DNA of 64,000 bases from Laspinema olomoucense D3b. Its GTDB lineage: Bacteria; Cyanobacteriota; Cyanobacteriia; Cyanobacteriales; Laspinemataceae. A model generated the notes under the pieces. That model saw only the letters and a program-made list of their open reading frames with translations. It did no database searches and was not told the DNA's origin. Positions 53,401-61,115 of this stretch are shown here, in pieces. Position numbers and translations under genes: made by a program. Each line of letters starts with the position of its first letter. The stretch's first letter is position 1. The stretch is from NCBI RefSeq assembly GCF_025370785.1, contig NZ_JAMXFA010000015.1:53945-117944 (forward strand). Direction: 5' to 3'.

Positions 53401-54596
53401 GCAAGAATGTTCATTCCCGGTTTCACTTTCCCGGCAGCTATCCAGCCGTTTTCGGTCCGAATCAGATGGTTGGCGGTGCATCGGATTTCTCGATTACCTG
53501 TTTTAATAATCAGTGTTTGTCGTTCTCCCCGTTCTAGCCAGCGGAGGACTTTTTTCCATTCCCAGTTCCCGTTCGATTCGTTATAACTGAGAACCTGTTG
53601 GTTTTGCAGAGAAGGGTCATCAATTCTCATCAACCCCTCAGCAGTTTGCACCAGGGTATCACCCGTTAAACATTCATCAATAATGTAAACTTTTTGGCGA
53701 CATTGTACGGGGGCAAATTGCGCGCGTTCAATGAGTTCACGGATGTTATCAACCCCGGTATTGCTGGCGGCGTCAATCTCAATGGTGTCTAACGAAGTGC
53801 CTCTGGCAATGGTGCGACAGACTTCGCATTCACCGCAGGGGGTCTCGGTGGGACCGTTGGAGTTGAGGCAGTTGAGGGATTTGGCGAGAATCCGGGCGCT
53901 GGACGTCTTGCCGGTGCCTCTGGGTCCAGTAAATAAATAGGCGGGTGCGATTCTGTTTTGGCGAATCGCATTGGTTAGGGTGGTGGCGATCGCCTCTTGT
54001 CCCACCAAATCCGCAAAGGTTTGGGGGCGATATTTGTGATGTAGCGGTTCGTATGGCATGGATGGGGCGAAAACTTTTTGATTACCTGTTAAACTTTTGC
54101 TGTAGGATTCCTGACTAAGCTCTCCAGAATCCCCTTCAAGTGGGGGGTCAAAAATTTTTGTACTACTCTGATTCTTTTTTCCCTTGGCATAAGCCTTCGC
54201 TAGCCTGTCAGCCCGCTCATTTTCTGGATGTCCAGCATGAGCTTTGATATGCTCCCAAGTGACGTGATTTCCCGTAATTTTTTCCAATTCTTCCCACAAT
54301 TCTTGATTCGCTACTGGTTTTCCATCTCCAGTTTTCCATCCTCTTCTTTTCCAACCGGGTAACCATTCAGTTATGCCTTTAAGGAGGTAGTCACTATCTG
54401 TTTGGATATGGACTGGTTTAGTAGTCGATAGGTGGCGCAATCCTTCGATAGCTGCCATTAATTCCATACGATTAGAAGTAGTCTGAGGATCGTGACCCCC
54501 AATTTCTTCTACTGTGCCGTCACGAATAATAATTGCAGCCCAGCCCCCAGGCCCTGGATTACCCATACATGAGCCATCAGTAACAATGCGAATCAT
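50436..54596 (-). CDS. dnaX: RNase HI-DnaX fusion: DNA polymerase III subunit gamma/tau with intein
   Basis: 1,386 codons. Residues 1-140 are a complete RNase HI (catalytic D7, E45, D67, D130; TDGSC, MELMAAI, TDSDY). A polar linker (141-179) leads to DnaX, whose own ATG (M180, base 54059) lacks an SD. DnaX shows HHKYRPQTF, Walker A GPRGTGKT (224-231), zinc cysteines C243/C254/C257/C260, Walker B VYIIDE (303-308) and SRCQRFDFR. The intein (309-830) splits IIDE from CHML. After splicing, about 865 residues would remain, with a Pro/Ser-rich linker and a tau-type domain (about 1143-1215). It loads the sliding clamp; the RNase domain could remove primers. Confidence 0.93.
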   Translation of the reverse strand: MIRIVTDGSCMGNPGPGGWAAIIIRDGTVEEIGGHDPQTTSNRMELMAAIEGLRHLSTTKPVHIQTDSDYLLKGITEWLPGWKRRGWKTGDGKPVANQELWEELEKITGNHVTWEHIKAHAGHPENERADRLAKAYAKGKKNQSSTKIFDPPLEGDSGELSQESYSKSLTGNQKVFAPSMPYEPLHHKYRPQTFADLVGQEAIATTLTNAIRQNRIAPAYLFTGPRGTGKTSSARILAKSLNCLNSNGPTETPCGECEVCRTIARGTSLDTIEIDAASNTGVDNIRELIERAQFAPVQCRQKVYIIDECLTGDTLVQTAEGLMRIDDPSLQNQQVLSYNESNGNWEWKKVLRWLERGERQTLIIKTGNREIRCTANHLIRTENGWIAAGKVKPGMNILAPSLSQKTLNSAIAAKVPSPSLNLSGPFVPVAVEPDLQFQSLTSKIMPVLTLSKNTGINTPTKRTITPAVNPPLGIANSQRWKNLDPCVPVDAGKNWKYQIWPKKPAWNTSNATGKSIQLSKTITSSQPWQISSQNWNTVDHSVPAAVENNSIFLTTCLLAKLPQLLSESIPTGRDIHTKKDMGSGIKERKSFWLMPNFCQPTHWGLSTEPCLEMAALPTPTNTVDFLDCLGLMENLNENGWNTKPPVLQHCNPKSEWHPTKDMDISPSVARPVVIPNSQQFLNQLDPKVEKSGFLMSGSSKLHQKGWLGSIWMMDPSVFLKAAHPFNCIQKDTLSKKINSLPIGLKTADIQPKSCFTLPEKMMEVKHTLTLNSTQIPPESSWTNSKAIQSHQWITSLEKVESVEMASPAKVYDIEVETHHNFVANGLLVHNCHMLSTAAFNSLLKTLEEPPDRVVFVLATTDPQRVLPTIISRCQRFDFRRIPVASMVQHLKHIAGNETINISDEAVLTVAQIAQGGLRDAESLLDQLSLLEEQVTVERVWDLVGSVPERDLIQLLEAIAANNAEQVLDKARELMNRGREPLIVLQNLAGFYRDLLIAHTAPHRPDLVAVTPPTWEQLCAVAQQWKMPTILAGQQHLRSSEAQIKNTTQPRLWLEVTLLGLLPSALITPTQGRQETSSQGAGNAASPGRTSARPPSVENVPQSPPVQGRNEGRNVGAVSPEENRPASPPPSPSIQGSGNPEPSALEPSGNLEQTWQTLVEYLSLSCKALLQQHGRLIGFSNHQAQIAIRSPNLFKMAQSKVSEVEAAFFKAFNIRVKVVIQVSGDGPPPASGAIAPSHSETPSTRMEPPATPAGNGQVNSTPQSPVNRENSPYQSPPQNPQFETGSAPENRPPLSVGAPGRRDIPRGEESNDDEVMRAAQRFSNHFNGTLISLPDDPEAVRPGRAIEAEFSHTWDVQTPSSEEEMGGFVESPHDVDVEDDPFGGLDF
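52171..53481 (-). CDS. LAGLIDADG homing endonuclease encoded in the -1 frame inside the dnaX intein
   Basis: 436 codons on the same strand as dnaX, entirely within the intein and one base out of phase. It has three repeated cysteine modules, each beginning CACGCG (residues 55-60, 115-120, 170-175) and followed by about 35 residues with a W-x-x-(H/Y)P or YTYKKNH-like end. A two-motif LAGLIDADG domain follows: LGLIYGTLLGDG (231-242) and GLAWFYMDDG (333-342). An in-frame TAA lies 15 bases before the ATG at 53481, so expression needs internal initiation there (only a weak GAGAAA upstream) or a -1 shift from dnaX. The ORF ends at 52171, where block F begins. Confidence 0.9.
   Translation of the reverse strand: MHRQPSDSDRKRLDSCRESETGNEHSCAFPEPENFKQRDRRESTLTQLESIWPLCACGCGARLTVPESYLKNNASIDTIQKYWNQYTYKKNHHPRCKSTPWNSKLAALEELRPLCACGCGEKLEIPNLAKKTSVEYVQRYWEKHPTKQNHYKLATLADKLAELEYCRPFCACGCGEQLDIPNYLLTRKTPSTVVGINSHWKRHPYKKGHGQWDKRTEKFLANAELLSADTLGLIYGTLLGDGCITYPNQYSRFPRLSWTHGEPQREWMEYKASRLAALQPQIRMAPNQGYGYLSVCCQTRCHPQLPAVFESVRPQGRKKRVSNEWLKQITPEGLAWFYMDDGSLSISQGSPSIQLHTEGYSVEENQLIADWLKDCGYPAKIMFYTSRKDDGSKTYPYIKLNADTTRKFVDELQSYSIPSMDYKFGEGRISRNGISS
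53373..53379 (-). promoter_or_regulatory. Candidate -1 ribosomal frameshift site T TTA AAC
   Basis: In the dnaX frame the codons are ACT TTA AAC (T406, L407, N408), which is the X XXY YYZ arrangement required for tandem -1 slippage. Shifting gives TTT AAA and then CAG, residue 37 of the endonuclease frame, ahead of all its conserved modules. Downstream, CGCG-ATCGC-CGCG could form a short stem 2-3 bases after the site. No strong internal SD lies upstream. Function is inferred. Confidence 0.5.
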
Positions 54597-55106
54597 AGGA
54601 TTTTAGACTTTCTGGGATATCTATGAACAAGAATAGGGGGGGAAGCGAACAGACTTTTTTAGACACTACAAAAGCAAGCAGGAGGGTTATCACGGTAAAG
54701 GTGTGATGGTTGCTGAGTGTTCAGGGGGCTTCCTAGGGCGCGATCGCCCCTCCAGGGTTCCCCCTTTCTACGGGTTTCCCTCTGTGGTGAAAAATTTGCA
54801 TTTTTTTACCGTAGGAAACAGGCTCCCCATCTGCAATTTAAAAGGGAAAAGCGCTAATCCCCACTCTAAAATAGAATAGCACTGGCCTATTCCCTTCCTA
54901 ACCCCATAGATAGATATCTGTCCCAAAGGACGCGGTTTAGGATTGGGCTGGAGACCCTCCCCATTGACGGGGGTAGGCTCTGGCAAGGTCGGAGGCAGGT
55001 TTGACGAACAAGAAGGCAAGACGCTGCCAGCATCGGAAAAATGCAGCAATGGGGTAGGACTCGGAATAGAAAAGAAATCCGTAGGGACAGAGGGATGGAT
55101 TTATAA
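54597..55106. other. Divergent intergenic region, nothing definite
   Basis: About 510 bases with the promoters of the rnhA-dnaX fusion gene and of a TPR gene. Two overlapping short minus-strand open frames (54768-55120) show no family likeness. No repeat was recognised. Confidence 0.5.
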
Positions 55107-56411
55107 ATGATGCAGTTCATGCAACGGGTTGTGAAAACTTTGGGCCGAATCTGGCACCAGCTTATCCACTTGTGGAAACGGTGGTTTCGCCGATCGCCGC
55201 CTCAATCGTTTCATAAAAAGTCAAACCCCAAAAGCTCAGAACGTCGAGTTCAGCAACCCACCAAACCTCTATCGGCGGCAGAGTATGAGTTTCTCTTTTC
55301 TGAATTGCTGGAGGGGGTACATCGGGGCTGGAGTCAAGCTCAGGTTACCCAATTTCTGGAGGAAATTGGGCCAGAATCGGCGGTTAATCTCAAGGATTCG
55401 CCGATTGAGAGTGCCGCTGCTGATGCTTATGTGCTCTGGTTACAGCAATTTGGCACTCGTCTGCTGAATTCCCCAGTCCCAAATCAAGAATTAGCAAGGC
55501 GGATGGTGCAGTTAGGGGAGTTAAACTGTGGCAAACTCTCAGCAGTGGCAGGGGAAATTGGTCAAACGTTGCTCGATCGCGAGGCAAATACCCCATCTCC
55601 ATCTGCACCTACACCCGCCTCACCAGTTGCCTTGGAATTTACCCTCGAACACTATTTACAACTGGGACAGATTCATCTCGATCGCCGTCAATATCCCTCG
55701 GCGCTAACCACGTTTGAGCAAGCAGCAACCCATTCCCCGAATCACCCCGAAGTGTTGTATGGATTAGGGTTGGTTTGTCATCGCATGGGACTGTATCAAG
55801 AGGCAGTCGCCCATTTGACCGAGGCATTAGCCCAAAAGCCAGGGTTTGTGGCGGCCCTGACTCAGCGGGGGTTAGGCTATAAAGGTCTCGATGATTTAGC
55901 GGCGGCAACGGCGGATTTTAAGTCGGCGGTGGGGATGAAACCGAATACGCCCGAGGAATGTTGTGCCAGAGGCAAGGCCCTGATGCAGTTAAAGCAACCA
56001 GAGGAGGCGATCGCCGCTTATGAAGAAGCCCTGACAATCAATCCCGAATCTCATCAGGGGTGGTATGACTGGGGCAATGTATTTTATGACTTGCAGCGGT
56101 ATGACGAGGCGATCGCCGCTTATGATAAAGCCCTGGACCTGCAACCGGACTATGCTGCTGCTTGGTTTAATCGGGGGGCCGCCTTGGGGAATCTGCATCG
56201 GTATGGGGACGCGCTTGCCGCCTTTGAGAAACTCCTGGAAATCCAATCCCATGACTATCATGGCTGGTTGTGTCTCGGTCAGACCCTGGAACGGTTACAT
56301 CGCATAGACGAGGCGATCGCCTCTTATGAACGAGCCTTACAACTGCGACCGGATGACCCCACCGCTTGGAGATATCGTAACGCCGCACTGCTGGACATGA
56401 AAAAAAGCTAG
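55107..56411 (+). CDS. TPR repeat protein with basic N-terminus
   Basis: 434 residues. A basic, amphipathic first 50 residues (KTLGRIWHQLIHLWKRWFRR) may bind membrane or nucleic acid. Residues about 52-155 form a helical region without a known domain, followed by a Pro/Ser/Ala linker (about 158-175) and seven TPRs (about 178-430), such as EEAIAAYEEALTINPESHQGWYDWGNV. No signal peptide. Two adjacent ATG codons (55107, 55110) may start it. No function can be given beyond scaffolding. Confidence 0.82.
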   Translation: MMQFMQRVVKTLGRIWHQLIHLWKRWFRRSPPQSFHKKSNPKSSERRVQQPTKPLSAAEYEFLFSELLEGVHRGWSQAQVTQFLEEIGPESAVNLKDSPIESAAADAYVLWLQQFGTRLLNSPVPNQELARRMVQLGELNCGKLSAVAGEIGQTLLDREANTPSPSAPTPASPVALEFTLEHYLQLGQIHLDRRQYPSALTTFEQAATHSPNHPEVLYGLGLVCHRMGLYQEAVAHLTEALAQKPGFVAALTQRGLGYKGLDDLAAATADFKSAVGMKPNTPEECCARGKALMQLKQPEEAIAAYEEALTINPESHQGWYDWGNVFYDLQRYDEAIAAYDKALDLQPDYAAAWFNRGAALGNLHRYGDALAAFEKLLEIQSHDYHGWLCLGQTLERLHRIDEAIASYERALQLRPDDPTAWRYRNAALLDMKKS

Positions 56412-56534
56412 GACGGCGACTGGCCTAACCTAGCTTTTTCCGGGATAACAGGGACCTATTATTTAACCGGACATGACCGATGAGGGCGATGCCAGGGCCG
56501 CACCCATCACCGGAGGAATCACAGTCATTCTGAT

Positions 56535-56942
56535 TTAACCCATACTCTGATTCTTATTTTCATGGGAATGGACGTGACCTGGGGGAGAATTCGGTATGCC
56601 GTGATTTTCTTGAGCATACTGTTGCCAGAGGAGAGCTAAATCCTGCGCTTGTCCCTGGAACTCCGGATGAACCTGATACATTCGTCTGGGTCTTCCCCGG
56701 CCTTCAACCTTTTTCCAGTAACCCTTAATGACTCTTTCATTTTCTAAAAATTTCAGAGCGCTGTAGAGTACCGTATCCGAAAGTCGATAGGCTGGATATT
56801 CCCGCTCTAATTGCTGAATCAGTTCTGTGCCATAAGAGTCACCCGCCAATAAAACTGAAAGAACATAACAAACCGTTAGTTCTTTATTCAGATAAATCGG
56901 CGGAGGGTTTTGAAAAAAGTCATAGATCTCTTCAAAATTCAT
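56535..56942 (-). CDS. PadR family transcriptional regulator
   Basis: 135 residues from ATG 56942. The winged helix (about 20-95) has LTVCYVLSVLLAGDSYGTELIQQLEREYPAYRLSDTVLYSALKFLENERVIKGYWKKVEGRGRPRRMYQ, in which the wing G-R-G-R-P-R-R is typical of PadR. The N-terminal MNFEEIYDFFQNPPPIYLNKEL is a cyanobacterial variant, and the tail is His- and Asn-rich. Target genes are not evident. The frame is open 153 further codons upstream, but that stretch is not protein-like, so the start shown is preferred. Confidence 0.88.
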   Translation of the reverse strand: MNFEEIYDFFQNPPPIYLNKELTVCYVLSVLLAGDSYGTELIQQLEREYPAYRLSDTVLYSALKFLENERVIKGYWKKVEGRGRPRRMYQVHPEFQGQAQDLALLWQQYAQENHGIPNSPPGHVHSHENKNQSMG

Positions 56943-58291
56943 TTGAGTTACCCGCTGAATACCCCTTAAAATACCAATTGATACAGGAATGGACGCCCTG
57001 AAAGATTGACGTTTCGTGGCTTGCCCGCTCTCTGGAGGGGTGAAAAATCTACAGTTCAAAGTCAACTCAAAGTCAACCCCGATACCGTCCCGAGCGTCGG
57101 GAAGATTTGTGATTTGTTTCCCTTCGGTAGAGATGCGTTGCTGGATGAAACTGCAAGAGAATTGGGTTTTACGGCCAGCTTGAATGAGACTTAAGCTCTT
57201 TCTAATTGCCTGCTTTAAAATCGCAGTAACGGAAGGAATTACCTCAAAATTTCCAGGAAATTTGTAGGGGAGAAAGTTTAAATAAAACTTCCATAACCAC
57301 CTAACAAAAGGAGCGTAAGACCGGCTGATTACCGCACTCCGGTTCAGGCAAATTTCCTTGAGAGTTAAGCCGGAAAATTTTCCGACTGACTCGCAAAACA
57401 CCGTCTCTCAAATTTTTTTATACAGACTCCTCCTGAGGAAATCAGCGAAAGTCAGCACCCAAATAAAATAAATACAACTTCTGTGGACTTGAACGTTGGA
57501 AGACAAGGGGTTAAAAATCATCTCCGACGGCAAGCCAGCCCTGATTTATTAGTAGTAATTTGCACCCCTGTTGAGACCCACATAGACCGAGGGATGGATG
57601 AGCAACACCTGCGATCGCTCCGGTTGGTTTGTCCTTCAGTCGGCTTAATTGACTCAGGCAGAAGACGCCTTGATTCTCTCTAACCTGAGTGCACCCTTTC
57701 TCTTAAGTAGGCCGACTATAGCAATCAATCCACAGCTCAATCAGAACCTTTTGGAGTCTTAATCTGCTTAAGCTATGGATTGGGACTCAGGGAGGGAGGG
57801 TGATGCCGTCCAACCCCGGAAGCTTGTAGAAAAGCTTGTAGTCATGAACCCTTGGGGCATTTTACCCCGATTTTCAAAGGAAAATTTGGGCTGTCAACCG
57901 CGACTGGGTGAACCCGGTTAGCGGCGATCGCCATCCTCTCCCCCGGTTCCAGTCAAGTTGGCCTAAAACTTGGCCTGAGTTGCACCCCAATTTTAAGCAC
58001 GGATTATCAGATAGTGCTGACACAAATGGCTAAAAAAACCCAGATGCTTGGACTTTCCCCAAACCAATGGGGCGATCGCCTGCCGAAAAGATGCATTCTT
58101 AATGGGCTGACGCGCATCGGCGTTTTTTTGTTCTCTATTTTTCTTTACAAGTTAATTTAAAATAAACAGGGCAAAGACAGCAATTGCACCTCAATATCAC
58201 CGGGCAACGGCAATCAGGAGGTGCGGTGGTCTATGATTGAGCTTTGAGCCGATCAATCTCAACGCTCCAAAACGGTAACTGCGTTCTCCGT
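56943..58291. other. Long intergenic region
   Basis: About 1.35 kb without a supportable gene. The 5' part is an open but non-conserved extension of the PadR frame. A direct repeat AAGCTTGTAG occurs twice at 57819-57840. ACGC-GCATCG-GCGTTTTTTT near 58110-58127 is a weak terminator-like hairpin and could mark the 3' end of an unannotated RNA. A 66-codon open frame (57483-57683) is not convincing. Confidence 0.45.
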
Positions 58292-58894
58292 ATGTCAAAT
58301 CAAACAGACTTAAAAGCACTTCCACCCCCCGTCCAGCGCGTCATCCCTGCGTTACGCAGAATCGGCTGGATCAGTTTTTGGACACAATTAGTTCTAGCAG
58401 TTGTTGCAGGACTGATTTTCTTATTTGCAATTTTGATTGAATCTCCGGCACCTCGGGAAGCGGCCAGAAGCAGTAATGTCGGCATCGGTCCGGGCATTTT
58501 TTTTGCAGTTCTGGGACTGGTTTCCCTGGGAGTGAGTATCTATTGGGCTTATCGCTATACTCGCCTGTCTCAACAGCTTAGTTCTGTAAATCCTAAGCTG
58601 CGCCCCCGCAGAGCAGATACCCTACAAATGGTGCGTCGGGGTTTAATGGTCAATTTAGCCGGGATGTCCTTTACCCTAATTGCCGCAGAAGCCATTGGCG
58701 GAATCCTCCTAGCCAAGGCTCTCCAGTACCAGGGCGGTGCCTCCCTGGTGACGGGGTTGCGCCCCCAAGATTTTATCCAAGCGTTGGATATTTTTGTGGT
58801 GTTGGCGAATACGCATACGATTGTGGCCCACTTTTTCGGGCTTCTCACGGGGCTGTGGTTGCTCAACTGGATCGATAACCAGGCTCAGGGGTAA
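58292..58894 (+). CDS. DUF3611 family membrane protein
   Basis: 200 residues with four membrane helices (about 25-50, 70-90, 120-145, 170-192). Family text: LPPPVQRVIPALRRIGWISFWTQLVLAVVAGLIFLF, RRGLMVNLAGMSFTLIAAEAIGGILLAKAL and NTHTIVAHFFGLLTGLWLLNWI. DUF3611 is restricted to cyanobacteria and plastids (a chloroplast-envelope relative exists in plants); function unknown. ATG 58292 is preferred to the TTG at 58244. Confidence 0.87.
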   Translation: MSNQTDLKALPPPVQRVIPALRRIGWISFWTQLVLAVVAGLIFLFAILIESPAPREAARSSNVGIGPGIFFAVLGLVSLGVSIYWAYRYTRLSQQLSSVNPKLRPRRADTLQMVRRGLMVNLAGMSFTLIAAEAIGGILLAKALQYQGGASLVTGLRPQDFIQALDIFVVLANTHTIVAHFFGLLTGLWLLNWIDNQAQG

Positions 58895-58943
58895 CCCTGA
58901 AACCCTCGTCCAGGGGGTGGGGTCGAGGTTTCCGCAGATTGGT

Positions 58944-59975
58944 TTACCACTCTAGTGCTTCGGGTGGGGCTATCTCGGAGACGGCACAGGCGATCGCCTG
59001 TGAGGTAATGCCCGGTGTTTGCATCGGGAGCAATCCTTGACGAGAATCCCTGGCGGGGGCGGTTAAAGTTGGTTCCAGTTCCGGCACAGATGTGGAAGCA
59101 GATTGTTCATTCATCCACCCCAGTCCCCCGATCGCCCCAGCCATGAGCGCGGTGTAGCCCACATACAAGTGCAGGGGACTGACGGAAAATTCTAGGTTAA
59201 AGTCCTGATGATGCCAGGACGGGATGGGTGCATTCTGTTTCGGGGGAACGGGTAAGAAATTCGCCATTCTCGCCCCGTCTAAGCCTAAGACATCCCCAAT
59301 TTTATGAATAAAACTCCGCACATAAACATCTTCAGGCAGCTTGGATAGACAGCCGTTCTCGATCGCTTCAATATGACGGCAAGGAACCAAGGTCTGTTTA
59401 TGCAACTCCAGTATCGATAACCCCCGATCGCAGCGTGCCGCTTGGAGTTCTTGCCCAATTTGAGTCAGGCGATCGGCCCATTGTTGTTGATGGGCGATGA
59501 TTTGAGCTTGCTGTTGAGCTTGCTGCTGTTTTTTGTGACGGTGAAAGGGGTTGATTCTAGCTTTTGGCAACAACGGAGTGGAAGTCGTCTTGGCGATCGC
59601 GGCTGGATCTGAATCGCCAAGGGATGGGGAATGGCTTTCCGGTGTTCGGATCTCCTCTAATGCCTGGGACTCTTGGCGATCGCTGGACCTTTGAGATAAA
59701 TCGAGGTCATCCACGACCAACTCAGTCTCATTTAGGGGTTCAGGTTCGTCCTGAACCGGGGAGATCCATTGCTTAAGCGTCAGCCAAATTGCTTTTTTAG
59801 CCACCGCTTGCAGCAGCATGGAGGAACCATCAGCAGACTCACCGAGTCTCTGCTTGAGGATTCCCAACGCGGTCCGGTAAACTTTTGTTCGATACAGTTC
59901 CGACTCAATTTGAGTCAGGATAGCTGTCAGTTCCTCTTGAGGAAGTGTGGCCTGGGAGATGGTTTCAAGTGCCAT
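58944..59975 (-). CDS. RodZ-like helix-turn-helix protein (HTH_25)
   Basis: 343 residues. A helical N-terminus (about 10-75), a low-complexity linker rich in Q and A (KKQQQAQQQAQ), then a RodZ-type HTH (about 168-240) with LSILELHKQTLVPCRHIEAIENGCLSKLPEDVYVRSFIHKIGDVLGLD. One membrane segment follows (about 276-293, YVGYTALMAGAIGGLGW), leaving a short outer tail, so the HTH is cytosolic and the protein anchored. RodZ organises MreB and cell shape; here the periplasmic DUF4115 domain is missing. ATG 59975 is used rather than the 37-codon extension. Confidence 0.8.
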   Translation of the reverse strand: MALETISQATLPQEELTAILTQIESELYRTKVYRTALGILKQRLGESADGSSMLLQAVAKKAIWLTLKQWISPVQDEPEPLNETELVVDDLDLSQRSSDRQESQALEEIRTPESHSPSLGDSDPAAIAKTTSTPLLPKARINPFHRHKKQQQAQQQAQIIAHQQQWADRLTQIGQELQAARCDRGLSILELHKQTLVPCRHIEAIENGCLSKLPEDVYVRSFIHKIGDVLGLDGARMANFLPVPPKQNAPIPSWHHQDFNLEFSVSPLHLYVGYTALMAGAIGGLGWMNEQSASTSVPELEPTLTAPARDSRQGLLPMQTPGITSQAIACAVSEIAPPEALEW

Positions 59976-60533
59976 GATACTCGTTAAATCGGGGGACTTC
60001 AGTGATGAGTAACTGAATGAAAGAACAGTTAACCCGCGCTCCTGTCTTGGCCCAAAATGTGGAGTTGAACCCGAAGTTAGACTCACGTCGGGCTAGACAG
60101 GTATTCCGGGAGAACCTATATCTGAGTATCTTCATTCCGGTCATTTGTACCCGTTCCGGATGGAACCTTGCCTCCCGAGGTGACAATCAGCACATGGGAA
60201 GGGCGACTGCTGCAATGGATTCCTACGGAGTGGTATCTTCGCCCTCAAAGGCTTCCCCTGAAGAAGGGTGAGTTTCTGCTTGAGGGGAGCATGATTGCTG
60301 AGTCCGAATCTGCCCCACCCGCAGGGGGCGATCGCCAAGGGTCCCACTCGAAAAAATAGAAATCGGATCAGCTCCCTCCCGTGATATTCTGGTTTTGCCC
60401 TAGGATTTGCTCTTCCTGGGCTCAGGGGAATTAAAAACCTGTACGCCTCGACCGAAATCCGGTAAGGGCGTTTTCCGGTTTTCAGATTCCGTTTTGCTCC
60501 TCGCTAGTGCTCTTTATCTTCCTATTATCTGTC
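59976..60533. other. Divergent intergenic region, nothing definite
   Basis: About 560 bases between the RodZ-like gene and the DUF3727 gene. Short open frames on both strands lack family likeness. No repeat copy was found. Confidence 0.5.
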
Positions 60534-61115
60534 ATGTCCCGATCGGAATCATCAAAAGAGAATGGGCAATCCCACACTTCATCCACAATTTTGACGGATG
60601 AGTCCGGGCGATCGCTATCTTGTTACATCGAACATTCTGTAGAAGTAAACGACAATACTTACGTTTTACTCACTCCCATTGATACGCCGGTGGAAATTTT
60701 CGCATGGCAAGCTGAGGATGAGGATGATGAACCCATTCCTATTAGTGAGGAGGAAGTGGATACCATTTTTGATACGGCTAAAGCGGTCCTCGAAGAACAA
60801 AACCTCACCCTCAAACGCAGCGCAATTACTCTGACGGTTAGTGGCGAGCTTCCGGAATTTACGGAAGAGGAAATCAGTGATGATGAGCTGGGTGAAGCTG
60901 CAGAATATGAGGAACTTCAGTGGTTAGCCAGTTTTTATCACGAAGAAGCCGAGTACGCCATCTACTCTCCTTTGGATCCCGTATTCATTTTGGCTCGCCT
61001 CAATGAAGACGGAAACCCTGAATTACTTTCTGATGAAGAGTTACAGGAACTTGAACCGATGATGTCTACTTTAGAAGGCATGATCGAAGAACGGTTGTTT
61101 GAAGAACTCGAATAA
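60534..61115 (+). CDS. DUF3727 domain protein
   Basis: 193 residues, strongly acidic. SLSCYIEHSVEVNDNTYVLLTPIDTPVEIFAWQ opens a domain shared with DUF1292-type proteins; the second half has LQWLASFYHEEAEYAIYSPLDPVFILARL and an acidic tail. In cyanobacteria it regularly precedes mltG and yqeG, as here, so a link to cell-wall metabolism is inferred. ATG 60534 is preferred to the TTG at 60507 because the extra residues are only hydrophobic noise. Confidence 0.82.
   Translation: MSRSESSKENGQSHTSSTILTDESGRSLSCYIEHSVEVNDNTYVLLTPIDTPVEIFAWQAEDEDDEPIPISEEEVDTIFDTAKAVLEEQNLTLKRSAITLTVSGELPEFTEEEISDDELGEAAEYEELQWLASFYHEEAEYAIYSPLDPVFILARLNEDGNPELLSDEELQELEPMMSTLEGMIEERLFEELE

Larger units (their letters stand above)
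52107..53672 (-). other. DnaX intein (522 residues)
   Basis: Residues 309-830 of the dnaX product. Block A begins CLTGDTLVQT; block B is CTANHLIRTENGW (373-385); KPGMNILAPS follows (392-401). Block F is KVYDIEVETHHNFVANG (809-825), and block G is LLVHN before C831. All nucleophiles for splicing (C309, TxxH, N830, Cys+1) are present. The insertion site, immediately after the Walker B aspartate-glutamate, is the known DnaX intein site. Residues about 402-805, where an endonuclease would sit, are low-complexity (S, T, P, N, K rich) in this frame; the endonuclease is in the other frame. Confidence 0.93.

Noticed and set aside
52171..53481. Endonuclease ORF as a shadow of dnaX
   Set aside because: This is the reverse case: the out-of-frame ORF has two LAGLIDADG motifs and three cysteine repeats, so it is a real protein, while the dnaX frame is low-complexity here.
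56943..57401. 153-codon N-terminal extension of the PadR protein
   Set aside because: The extension is not protein-like and PadR proteins start close to the winged helix; the internal ATG gives a standard length.
57483..57683. 66-codon plus-strand open frame
   Set aside because: No domain likeness and no SD, although it is the longest frame in that gap.
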